From positions 186,001 through 250,000 of the forward strand of contig URBX01000001.1 in assembly GCA_900546175.1 (NCBI GenBank): a DNA stretch of 64,000 nucleotides. Direction: 5' to 3'. Below are positions 18,262 to 26,114 of the stretch, in pieces (the first letter of the stretch is position 1; each line of letters starts with the position of its first letter). Below the pieces are notes generated by a model. It was not told where the DNA came from, did not search any database, and saw nothing but the letters and a program-made list of their open reading frames with translations. The stretch comes from an uncultured Eggerthella sp. GTDB lineage: Bacteria > Actinomycetota > Coriobacteriia > Coriobacteriales > Eggerthellaceae. The position numbers were made by a program, and so were the translations under genes.

Positions 18262-19572
18262 TTAGTTTTCGAAGAGCTCACGTTTGTCAACAACGCGCTT
18301 TGCTTTGCCTTCAGAACGAGCAATGGTCTTTGGCTCAACAACCTTAACCTCAACCTTAATGCCCAACATGTCTTTCAAAGCAGAAACAATCTTCTTCTCA
18401 CGACGAGAAACCAAATCAGTGCCCTCATTCTCAAACATTGCAGCAGTAAGCTCTACCTGAACTTCAATAGTGTCAGAGTTACCTACGCGATCTACCACAA
18501 TTTGATACTTATCTTCGTAGCCAAGATTGATCAATACTGTTTCAATCTGAGATGGGAATACGTTTACACCCTTAACAACCATCATGTCGTCAGAACGACC
18601 CATTGGCTTGTGCATACGAACGTGGGTACGGCCACAAGAGCACTTTTCACGAGTGAGATAGCAAAGGTCACGAGTGCGATAACGAATCAATGGGAATGCC
18701 TTCTTAGTCAAGCAGGTAAATACCAATTCGCCAACTTCACCCTCTGGCAATACCTCGCCAGTTTCAGGATCAATAATCTCAGCATAGAAATGGTCTTCCT
18801 GAATGTGCATACCCTTCTGCTCTTCACATTCGAAAGAAACACCAGGACCAGAAATCTCGGTAAGACCATAGATGTCATATGCCTTAATACCAAGCAAATC
18901 CTCGATATTGCGACGCATTTCTTCAGTCCAAGGCTCAGCACCAAAAATACCAGCCTTCAACTTAATCTTATCTTTCATACCTTTTTCGCGAATTTCCTCA
19001 CCAAGGTTTGCAGCATAAGAAGGAGTACAGCACAAAATTGTTGATTCAAGGTCTTCCATAAACTGGAGCTGACGAGCAGTATTACCAGAAGACATTGGCA
19101 AAGTAAGACAGCCAACCTTATGAGAGCCACCATTCAAGCCAGGACCGCCAGTAAAGAGACCATATCCATAAGAAACGTGAACAACGTCTTCTTTAGTGCC
19201 GCCAGCAGCTACAATTGCACGAGCACAACAGCTCTCCCAAATATCAAGATCGTCCTGAGTATAGAAGGAAACAACGCGCCTACCGGTTGTACCAGAAGTA
19301 GACTGGATACGAACACATTCGGACAAAGGTACTGCTAAAAGACCATAAGGATACTGATCGCGAAGGTCATCTTTTACAATAAAAGGAAGCTTTTTAATAT
19401 CTTCGATTCCTTTAATATCTTCAGGCTTTACCCCTGCTTCATCCATACGCTCACGGTAAAAAGCAACGTTTTCGTATACATGCTTAATCTGCTCTACGAT
19501 TCGCTCGCTCTGAAGAGCCTGGAGTTCCTCAAGAGGCATCGTTTCAGTCTCGGGCTGAAAATAGTTACCCAT
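18262..19572 (-). CDS. paaK: Phenylacetate--CoA ligase-family enzyme
   Basis: 436 residues from ATG 19572, which has AAAGGA upstream; the frame stays open for another 49 codons but without an RBS. AMP-forming adenylation motifs are IQSTSGTTGRRVV (P-loop), YGLTEISGPG, and LIRYRTRDL. The C-terminal PaaK domain contains MGRSDDMMVVKGVNVFPSQIE. It activates aryl acids such as phenylacetate to CoA thioesters. In anaerobes such genes often serve arylacetate or aromatic amino acid metabolism without a paa catabolic cluster, and no other paa gene is present here. Confidence 0.9.
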   Translation of the reverse strand: MGNYFQPETETMPLEELQALQSERIVEQIKHVYENVAFYRERMDEAGVKPEDIKGIEDIKKLPFIVKDDLRDQYPYGLLAVPLSECVRIQSTSGTTGRRVVSFYTQDDLDIWESCCARAIVAAGGTKEDVVHVSYGYGLFTGGPGLNGGSHKVGCLTLPMSSGNTARQLQFMEDLESTILCCTPSYAANLGEEIREKGMKDKIKLKAGIFGAEPWTEEMRRNIEDLLGIKAYDIYGLTEISGPGVSFECEEQKGMHIQEDHFYAEIIDPETGEVLPEGEVGELVFTCLTKKAFPLIRYRTRDLCYLTREKCSCGRTHVRMHKPMGRSDDMMVVKGVNVFPSQIETVLINLGYEDKYQIVVDRVGNSDTIEVQVELTAAMFENEGTDLVSRREKKIVSALKDMLGIKVEVKVVEPKTIARSEGKAKRVVDKRELFEN

Positions 19573-19733
19573 GGCTGTCCTTTCTTTACTTTCTTCTAAA
19601 AAACCGCACCAAATATCCTTATGCATCAAGCCATACAAATCCCCTGACAAAAGACACATTCTTTTGCGAAGAAAATGATTTCGCACACAAACATCTACAT
19701 GCAATAAGAAAGCACACAAACCGATGTTGTGTG

Positions 19734-19907
19734 CTAGTAAAATCGTTGTATGTGAGGTGAAATATCTACCGAAACAGATTGTGCGGCAAACACAGCACTC
19801 ATAAGCGCATTTGCTGCCGGGGTAGAAGACTGCTGAGCATATACTGCACTCATCAGAGCATTTGCTTCTGAGTCATTTAATTTGGTATGTGCAGTAGTTA
19901 AAAACAT
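19734..19907 (-). CDS. Hypothetical 57-residue protein with internal repeat
   Basis: An ATG-initiated frame of 57 codons plus stop, in the gap between purH and paaK. The protein contains two copies of ANALMSAV(Y/F)A. In the eight ANALMSAV codons the DNA copies differ at four third positions (GCT/GCG, CTG/CTT, GCA/GCT, GTA/GTG), all synonymous. That pattern suggests selection on protein sequence. Composition is Ala/Ser/Gln-rich with no signal peptide or membrane helix. Weak points: no clear Shine-Dalgarno before ATG 19907 and small size. Function unknown. Confidence 0.45.
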   Translation of the reverse strand: MFLTTAHTKLNDSEANALMSAVYAQQSSTPAANALMSAVFAAQSVSVDISPHIQRFY

Positions 19908-19977
19908 GAGCAGATTTTACTAAAAGGAAATTCTCTTAACAATACATACTTTTTGCAAAAACGCAGTTGGGGGTTTT

Positions 19978-20079
19978 TTAGGGCTTTTTGGTAAACAAGA
20001 GCTCGTCGGTAAGTTGGAGTTCTTTGGTATATTGGTGCTCTTTGGTAAATGAGGACTCCCCAATAAAAAAGGAGGCCAT
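19978..20079 (-). other. 33-codon reading frame starting inside the purH terminator
   Basis: An AAGGAGG lies 7 nt before an ATG at 20079, opening a 33-residue frame made mostly of six-residue repeats (FTKEHQ, YTKELQ, LTDELL, FTKKP) encoded by the 18-bp repeat. Both the RBS and the ATG are inside the terminator hairpin, so this may be coincidence. Recorded as a doubtful gene. Confidence 0.2.
19980..20051. repeat. Four tandem 18-bp repeats
   Basis: Units at 19980, 19998, 20016 and 20034 with plus-strand consensus close to rgnGcTCTTTGGTAaat (for example ggagttctttggtatatt and ggtgctctttggtaaatg). They sit just downstream of the purH terminator. On the minus strand one frame reads as six-residue repeats (xTKExQ), see the 33-codon frame nearby. 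Confidence 0.7.
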
Positions 20080-20100
20080 TTAGGGGCCTCCTTAAAAAAA
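20063..20100 (-). terminator. Terminator of the purine operon (behind purH)
   Basis: Stem aaggaggcc (20069-20077) and ggcctcctt (20085-20093), with a six-T run on the minus strand after the hairpin and an A run before it. Located 30-60 bp behind the purH stop. Confidence 0.9.
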
Positions 20101-20131
20101 GCTCAAGCAAAAACTAATAAAACAACGACAA

Positions 20132-21703
20132 TTAGTGGCGGAAATGACGATGAGAAGTAAAGACCATAGTCATGCCATGCTCATTAGCTGCATCAATTAC
20201 TTCTTGGTCACGAATAGAACCACCTGGCTGAATTACCGCAGTAATTCCTGCCTCTGCTAAAACATCCAAACCATCGCGGAATGGGAAGAATGCGTCAGAT
20301 GCTGCTGCAGCACCCTTTGCTGCTTCGCCTGCTTGCTCAACTGCAATACGTGCAGAATTTACACGATTAGGCTGACCGCCTCCTTCGCCAAGGTTTACTT
20401 CGTCTTTTGCAATCAGAATTGCATTCGACTTAACCGACTTGCATGCCTGCCAAGCAAAAACCATATCAGCCATTTCCTGCTCAGATGGCTGGCGATTAGT
20501 AACCACGGTAAAGGTTTCAGGTTCCTCATGAACCGCATCGGACTCTTGGCAAAGCAAGCCGCCTTCAACGCTGCGATATTCAAAGGTATTACCTGCTGGA
20601 TTTACTCCTCTGGTTGCAAGAAGACGTGCATTTGGCTTTGAAGCATACATCTCAAGTGCACCTTCGCTAAATTCAGGAGCAATAATTGCTTCAACAAACT
20701 GCTTATTGCCAAAGATTTTTTCAACTACTGCTTCGTCTACTCCACGATTAAAGGCAATAACACCGCCATATGCAGAAACAGGATCTGCTTCATAAGCTTT
20801 TACATATGCATCCACAACATTATCAGCCATGCAAACACCACAAGGAGTCAGGTGCTTAACAATTACGCATGCAGGCTTGTCAAATTCACGAACTGCTGCC
20901 CATGCAGCATCCAAATCAAGATAATTATTGTACGAAAGCTCTTTACCCTGCTTCTTTTCAGCGCACGCAAGAGAAAATTCTGCGCCCGGATAACCGTCAA
21001 CACGATAAAATGCAGCACTCTGATGAGGATTCTCTCCATAGCGAAGATCCTGAACCTTAGAAAGACCCAAAACACGCTTAAGAGGGAATTCGGAAGTATT
21101 ATCTTCAATCTGGCCAGCCAGCCATGAAGAAATAGCAGAATCGTATGCGGCAGTGGTTTGATATACCTTTAAAGCAAGTTTCTTACGCGTGTCATACGTG
21201 GTAGCACCCTGATGAGCACGCATTTCTTCGAGAATAGCATCATAATTATCAGGTTCAGTCACTACTGCAACAGAAGCAAAATTCTTAGCAGCAGAACGAA
21301 GCATAGAAGGGCCACCGATGTCAATATTTTCAATGCAATCAGCAAATTCAGCGCCCGAAGCTACCGTTTTTTCAAATTCGTAGAGATTAACAACAACCAT
21401 ATCGATCATTTCAATACCATGCTCAGCTGCTTGAGCCATATGAGTATCAAGATCTCTCCGCGCAAGAAGACCACCATGAATGCGAGGATGAAGGGTTTTC
21501 ACACGACCGTCCATCATTTCAGGAAACTGAGTTACCTCATCAATTGGGGTAACCGAAACCCCTGCTTCTGCCAAAACGCGAGCAGTACCACCTGTTGAGA
21601 TTACCTCTACCCCAAATTCCTCAGTTAAGGCACGTGCAAACTCAACAATACCCGTCTTATCAGTAACAGACATAAGTGCTCGTTTTACTACAACGTCTGC
21701 CAT
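20132..21703 (-). CDS. purH: Bifunctional AICAR formyltransferase / IMP cyclohydrolase
   Basis: 523 residues from ATG 21703 (AAAGGAGA about 6 nt upstream; the frame is open nine codons earlier without an RBS). The N-terminal MGS-like IMP cyclohydrolase domain (about 1-190) has ALMSVTDKTGIVEFAR, VISTGGTARVLAEAGV, and GRVKTLHPRIHGGLLARR. The C-terminal formyltransferase has LRYGENPHQSAAFYR and KHLTPCGVCMAD. It performs the last two steps of IMP synthesis. Last gene of purF-purM-purN-purH. Confidence 0.97.
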   Translation of the reverse strand: MADVVVKRALMSVTDKTGIVEFARALTEEFGVEVISTGGTARVLAEAGVSVTPIDEVTQFPEMMDGRVKTLHPRIHGGLLARRDLDTHMAQAAEHGIEMIDMVVVNLYEFEKTVASGAEFADCIENIDIGGPSMLRSAAKNFASVAVVTEPDNYDAILEEMRAHQGATTYDTRKKLALKVYQTTAAYDSAISSWLAGQIEDNTSEFPLKRVLGLSKVQDLRYGENPHQSAAFYRVDGYPGAEFSLACAEKKQGKELSYNNYLDLDAAWAAVREFDKPACVIVKHLTPCGVCMADNVVDAYVKAYEADPVSAYGGVIAFNRGVDEAVVEKIFGNKQFVEAIIAPEFSEGALEMYASKPNARLLATRGVNPAGNTFEYRSVEGGLLCQESDAVHEEPETFTVVTNRQPSEQEMADMVFAWQACKSVKSNAILIAKDEVNLGEGGGQPNRVNSARIAVEQAGEAAKGAAAASDAFFPFRDGLDVLAEAGITAVIQPGGSIRDQEVIDAANEHGMTMVFTSHRHFRH

Positions 21704-21825
21704 GGCATCTCCTTTCAAAAAATACACCAAACTACTGAACTATTCTTTTCTTTATCTTCAATCAAATACTTATTCTTTAATGTTCGCATATCAAATACCA
21801 ACAACCAAACACGAGCGGCTTTTTC

Positions 21826-22464
21826 CTATGGAAGAATAGTCACTGTTCTGTTTTCGTTAATTACAACCTTACCTTGGGCAAAAAGCTGTAATACTTCAGG
21901 ATAAAGCTGATGCTCTACAGCATGAATCTTTTCTTCCAAAGAATCCAAGGTGTCATCTTCATTAATAATAACGGGACGCTGAGCAATGATAGGACCTTTA
22001 TCGTACTCTTCATTTGCAAAATGAACCGTTACTCCCGTTACCTTCACGCCAAAATTAAACGCATCCTCAATACCGTGAGCACCCTTAAATGAAGGAAGAA
22101 GTGCGGGATGAAGGTTGATTACCTTATCTTCAAATGCATCAAGAACTACCGAAGTGAGCATTCTCATATATCCCGCCATAACAACATACTGAGCACCACT
22201 TGCTACAAGCTCATCAACAATAAGTTGGTCGGCCAATTGTTTGTCTTCATAAATTGAGCGATTAAGCGCAACTGCAGGAATTCCCGCTTCTTCAGCTCGT
22301 TTCAAGCCGTAGGCATCAGGGCGAGAAGAAATAACCTTTACAATTTCAGCATCCAAAACACCTGCTTTTGCAGAATCAATAAGGGCCTGAAGGTTCGTTC
22401 CGCTACCACTAATAAGAACACCAATTTTCAAAGAACCACCAGCAGTAACATTCTTTTGGGACAT
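21826..22464 (-). CDS. purN: Phosphoribosylglycinamide formyltransferase
   Basis: 212 residues. GART fold with IGVLISGSGTNLQALID, VVMAGYMRMLTSVVLDAF, INLHPALLPSFKGAHGIEDAFNFG, and TVHFANEEYDKGPIIAQ. It uses 10-formyl-THF to make FGAR. AAAGG upstream of ATG. Follows purM by 80 bp and precedes purH by 122 bp. Confidence 0.96.
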   Translation of the reverse strand: MSQKNVTAGGSLKIGVLISGSGTNLQALIDSAKAGVLDAEIVKVISSRPDAYGLKRAEEAGIPAVALNRSIYEDKQLADQLIVDELVASGAQYVVMAGYMRMLTSVVLDAFEDKVINLHPALLPSFKGAHGIEDAFNFGVKVTGVTVHFANEEYDKGPIIAQRPVIINEDDTLDSLEEKIHAVEHQLYPEVLQLFAQGKVVINENRTVTILP

Positions 22465-22502
22465 TCGCGAAGCCTTTCACATCAATCTAGACAAAAACAA
22501 AG

Positions 22503-22525
22503 AGCGCGCCCTAAATAGACGCGCT
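22503..22525 (-). promoter_or_regulatory. Hairpin in the purM-purN gap
   Basis: Inverted repeat agcgcg (22503-22508) and cgcgct (22520-22525) without a following T run. Possible RNA-processing or partial terminator. Confidence 0.4.
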
Positions 22526-22544
22526 ACTTACGTATCTCAAATAA

Positions 22545-23720
22545 TTATTCTTCCTGATTCAGCTCTTGTTCTACTGGCTCAGAGTAATCAATGAAGAGGT
22601 TCTCAGGCTCAACATAGGTTACCTCACCAGTTCCTGGAACAATTTGGCCAACCACAAAGGTCTCTTCTCCCTCTGCTTCAAGAATGGCGCGTACTTCATC
22701 AACCTTATCAGGAGAAACAATCAAAACCATACCAAGACCCATATTGAAAGTCTTTAATGCTTCTTCCTCGTTCAAACGTGCTGCTTGACATACCCAAGGA
22801 ATAATTGGAGGCATAGTCCAAGTACCCACATATACCTGAGCGTTTACCTTATCAGGTAAAGCACGATTAAGGTTTTCTGTAATACCACCACCAGTAATAT
22901 GAGCCAAAGAGCGAACTGCACCTGGAAGCTGGCGAAGCACCGAGCGAACAGGCTTTACGTAAATACGGGTAGGAGTTAAGAGGGCCTCAAGTACACATTC
23001 TCCATCGAGCTTTTCTTGAGGAAGACGAAGCTCATACAGTGTTTTTCCTTCAGTACACACCTTACGAGCGAGAGAATATCCATTGGAATGAAGGCCTGAC
23101 GATGCCAAACCAATAAGAACGTCACCTTCTTTTACTTTTTCAGGATCAAGCATCTCTGGTCGATCAACTACGCCTACACAGAAGCCAGAGAGGTCATATT
23201 CGTTTGGATCCATAACGCCAGGATGCTCTGCCATCTCTCCACCAATAAGCGCACAGCCACTCATTTCACAGCCATCAGCAATACCAGAGACAATTTCTGC
23301 AACTGCTTCACTCTTTAATTTGCCTACTGCAATATAGTCTAAAAAGAAAAGTGGTTCAGCACCTGTTGCAAGAATGTCATTTACGCACATTGCAACCAAG
23401 TCAATACCTACGGTGTCGTGCTTTGAGGCAAGCTTTGCAAGCTGAATCTTTGTGCCAACACCGTCAGTGCCAGAAACAAGAATTGGATCAACCATGTTCT
23501 TAGCAACTTTAATAGAGAACAAGCCGCCAAAACCACCAATATCGCCGCGAACTTCATCACGATAGGTTCTATGAACAGCGTCCTTAATTGCATCCACCGC
23601 ACGAGCACCTTCTGCAGTAGAAACGCCAGCATCAGCATAGGTAGTTGACTCTTGGGTAATCCAGCTAGGCCACTTGGTACCTTCCTGTTCAACTGGGCTG
23701 ACAGTAATACGTTCTGGCAT
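22545..23720 (-). CDS. purM: Phosphoribosylformylglycinamidine cyclo-ligase
   Basis: 391 residues from ATG 23720, which has AAGGAG 5 nt upstream; a GTG two codons earlier overlaps that RBS. AIR synthetase features are STYADAGVSTAEG, GGFGGLFSIK, LVSGTDGVGTKI, and ALIGGEMAEHPGVM. It converts FGAM to AIR. The ~35-residue C-terminal extension beyond the usual core is acidic. Second gene of the purine operon. Confidence 0.96.
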   Translation of the reverse strand: MPERITVSPVEQEGTKWPSWITQESTTYADAGVSTAEGARAVDAIKDAVHRTYRDEVRGDIGGFGGLFSIKVAKNMVDPILVSGTDGVGTKIQLAKLASKHDTVGIDLVAMCVNDILATGAEPLFFLDYIAVGKLKSEAVAEIVSGIADGCEMSGCALIGGEMAEHPGVMDPNEYDLSGFCVGVVDRPEMLDPEKVKEGDVLIGLASSGLHSNGYSLARKVCTEGKTLYELRLPQEKLDGECVLEALLTPTRIYVKPVRSVLRQLPGAVRSLAHITGGGITENLNRALPDKVNAQVYVGTWTMPPIIPWVCQAARLNEEEALKTFNMGLGMVLIVSPDKVDEVRAILEAEGEETFVVGQIVPGTGEVTYVEPENLFIDYSEPVEQELNQEE

Positions 23721-23754
23721 AGTCACTCCTTGAAAAACGCAAGTATATAAACAT

Positions 23755-23784
23755 GAGACGGCACCTGAAACCAGACACCGTCTC
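23755..23784 (-). promoter_or_regulatory. Hairpin in the purF-purM gap
   Basis: Arms gagacgg (23755-23761) and ccgtctc (23778-23784), 7 bp perfect. No T run follows, so it is a candidate intercistronic processing site. Confidence 0.45.
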
Positions 23785-23835
23785 TTAATTCTAAACGAAA
23801 AACACTAAAACGTAATGATTCTAGCAATATCTTTA

Positions 23836-25278
23836 TTACGATTTCGGCAAGAAGCTTCCTTCCTTTAAATAATCGGGGATTTCAACTGGATAATCTCCCG
23901 TAAAGCACGCATCACAGAAGCCTTTATGGTCACACTGAACTGCTCTATGAAGTCCTTGAACCGAAATAAATGCCAACGAATCACAACCTATAAAATCGCA
24001 CATTTCTTCGTTAGACATGTTTGCTGCAATAAGTTGGTCTTGCGTATCGGTATCAATTCCATAGAAACACGGCCATAATACTTCAGGAGAAACAATGCGA
24101 AGATGCACTTCTTTTGCTCCCGCATCTTTAAGCATTGCAACAAGTTTTTTTGAAGTATTACCACGCACGATTGAATCATCAATAACAATCAGGCGTTTTC
24201 CGTTAATCACTGAAGGAAGCGGATTGAGTTTCAAGCGAATACCCAGCTGGCGCATTTCATCTGTTGGCTGAATAAAGGTACGTCCCACGTAGCGATTTTT
24301 CACAATACCATCACTATAAGGAATACCGCTTTCAATTGCATAACCCATAGCAGACGGCAATCCCGAATCAGGAACTCCCAAAACCAAATCAGCATCGATA
24401 GGTGCTTCCTGTGCAAGAATTCGACCCATTTCTCTTCGTGCTCGATACACGCTCTGACCATCCATTACTGAGTCAGGACGAGCAAAATACACGTATTCAA
24501 AAAGACAGCTTGCACGACGACCCACTTGAGAGACAACCTGAGAAAAGAGTCCTTCCTCATTGATGCGGATAATCTCTCCCGGGGCTACTTCCCTAACCCA
24601 CTGAGCACCAATAATGTCAAGGCCGCACGTTTCTGAAGAGATTACCCAACCACGATTGTTAGGTAATTGGCCAAGAACTAGCGGACGAATGCCGTTTGGA
24701 TCACGAAATGCATAGAGAGATTCGGGGCTGATAAGTACCATTGCATAAGCGCCTTTGATTGTTTCCATGGCGCTCACAATGCCCTTACGTAAAGAATGAG
24801 TTTCTTGCGTTACTTTTCCGATAATTTTCGCTGCTGCTTCAGAGTCCGTTCCTGCACGCAAGTGGATACCGTATTCTTCACAACTCTTTCTCAATTCCTG
24901 AGTGTTTACCAAGGTACCATTATGAGCAAGAGCAATTAAAACATCACCAATAGGTGAAATATGAGGTTGAGCCGCCTCCCAAGACGCTGCGCCACCAGAA
25001 GTTGAATAGCGAACATGACCAGCTGCTACATGTCCTTTTAAAGCCGATAAGGTTGCTTCGTCGAATGCCTGCGTTACCAAGCCAAGGTCTTTGGCAACCA
25101 TAACGGTATCACCATTTCCTACTGCAATACCAGCAGATTCCTGTCCACGATGCTGAAGTGCTTGCAAACCAAAACAGGTCATACGTGCAACGTCTTCTCC
25201 TGGCGCAAATATACCAAAAACACCGCATTCCTCTTCAAGACGGTCAGGACGTTCGCCAGGAAAAACAGAAGTTGCCAT
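23836..25278 (-). CDS. purF: Amidophosphoribosyltransferase
   Basis: 480 residues. A 17-residue propeptide precedes the catalytic Cys18 of the N-terminal glutaminase (EECGVFGIFAPG, LQALQHRGQESAGIAV). The phosphoribosyltransferase domain has the PRPP motif RLIVIDDSIVRGNT. Cys residues consistent with an Fe-S cluster of the Bacillus type are present (CLFEYVYF region and C-terminal CDHKGFCDACFTGDYP). First committed step of purine synthesis and first gene of purFMNH. Confidence 0.96.
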   Translation of the reverse strand: MATSVFPGERPDRLEEECGVFGIFAPGEDVARMTCFGLQALQHRGQESAGIAVGNGDTVMVAKDLGLVTQAFDEATLSALKGHVAAGHVRYSTSGGAASWEAAQPHISPIGDVLIALAHNGTLVNTQELRKSCEEYGIHLRAGTDSEAAAKIIGKVTQETHSLRKGIVSAMETIKGAYAMVLISPESLYAFRDPNGIRPLVLGQLPNNRGWVISSETCGLDIIGAQWVREVAPGEIIRINEEGLFSQVVSQVGRRASCLFEYVYFARPDSVMDGQSVYRARREMGRILAQEAPIDADLVLGVPDSGLPSAMGYAIESGIPYSDGIVKNRYVGRTFIQPTDEMRQLGIRLKLNPLPSVINGKRLIVIDDSIVRGNTSKKLVAMLKDAGAKEVHLRIVSPEVLWPCFYGIDTDTQDQLIAANMSNEEMCDFIGCDSLAFISVQGLHRAVQCDHKGFCDACFTGDYPVEIPDYLKEGSFLPKS

Positions 25279-25319
25279 ACTTACTCCTTAAGAAGTTGAT
25301 AGAAAGAACAAATGTATTA

Positions 25320-25351
25320 TGACGATGTGTTTTAGTGCAAACAAATCGTCA
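25320..25351 (-). terminator. Hairpin between sortase and purF (candidate terminator)
   Basis: Inverted repeat tgacgat (25320-25326) and atcgtca (25345-25351), extended inside by tgttt/aaaca on the same stem. On the minus strand a moderately T-rich stretch follows. It probably ends the kinase-sortase transcript before the pur operon. Confidence 0.55.
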
Positions 25352-25361
25352 CTTTCACCTT

Positions 25362-26114
25362 CTATGATTGTATGGCTGTCTGTGTTACCGATGCGTAAAC
25401 AATTATTCGTCCGTCTTGCTGACTGTACTCACAAGTACAGAACATAAATGATTTCTCTACGTTTTCGGCCTTTATTTTCTGTACTTTCTGAGGAACAACA
25501 CTTCTATCTATTTTTGCCTGAATATATTCTGTGAAGGATTCTTTTTGAGCAAATGTGGTTTGAACAATAGGGTCATCACCCGTTGTTTTGACCACCGAAA
25601 ACGTTGTTAGAAGATAGTTCGCCGAAGGCGTATAGACATACATGATGCGATTTTCGTTAAACTTCTTTGAATCAACCCAGTCTGCAAGACAAGCAAACAT
25701 TGAACCATCGTTCATATGATGACCGTATAGCGCATTATTTTCATCACTGAAATCTGGACTATTGGCACTATCAAGAAAAATCGTACCTGCTGAAGCAAGC
25801 ATTCCTTCACTGCCATCAAAAGATTTGTTGAGATACTCTTCGTTATTATCTCCTTGAACAACAGGATAATTAATTTTGGTATCTGGAACAAAAACCCAAG
25901 CAACAATGTCTTCATTTTTCTGGCGAAGAGCATCCCAATCTACCTTTGCATTGAGATAGTTATCCTCAACATCCGACACATCAAAATGCTCTTGTGCTTC
26001 TTGGTATGCTCTATCTTGAATCCAATATTGGAATCCAATAAATCCCAAAGCGAGTACCGAGACAATAAATACAACGATTGCAATTCTAAATGCAATTGTT
26101 GATTTACTTTTCAT
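25362..26114 (-). CDS. Class B sortase
   Basis: 250 residues. One N-terminal membrane helix (about 7-31) follows a short basic cytoplasmic end. The sortase core shows the His of YGHHMNDG (about 132), the nucleophile in FCTCEYSQQDGR (Cys228) and Arg236. The TCxY context and the His-x-x-Asn region are class B-like. It would cleave a sorting signal and attach surface proteins or pilins to peptidoglycan. No substrate with a sorting signal lies in the window. Its start overlaps the upstream PPK2-type gene by 11 bp. Confidence 0.9.
   Translation of the reverse strand: MKSKSTIAFRIAIVVFIVSVLALGFIGFQYWIQDRAYQEAQEHFDVSDVEDNYLNAKVDWDALRQKNEDIVAWVFVPDTKINYPVVQGDNNEEYLNKSFDGSEGMLASAGTIFLDSANSPDFSDENNALYGHHMNDGSMFACLADWVDSKKFNENRIMYVYTPSANYLLTTFSVVKTTGDDPIVQTTFAQKESFTEYIQAKIDRSVVPQKVQKIKAENVEKSFMFCTCEYSQQDGRIIVYASVTQTAIQS

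Noticed and set aside
18262..19719. Longer paaK start giving 485 residues
   Set aside because: The extra 49 residues have no RBS or family similarity; ATG 19572 has AAAGGA and matches where the family begins.
19898..20110. A 70-codon minus-strand frame across the 18-bp repeats
   Set aside because: Runs through the terminator and the repeats with no RBS; the repeats make all frames look ordered, and a different frame has the better start.
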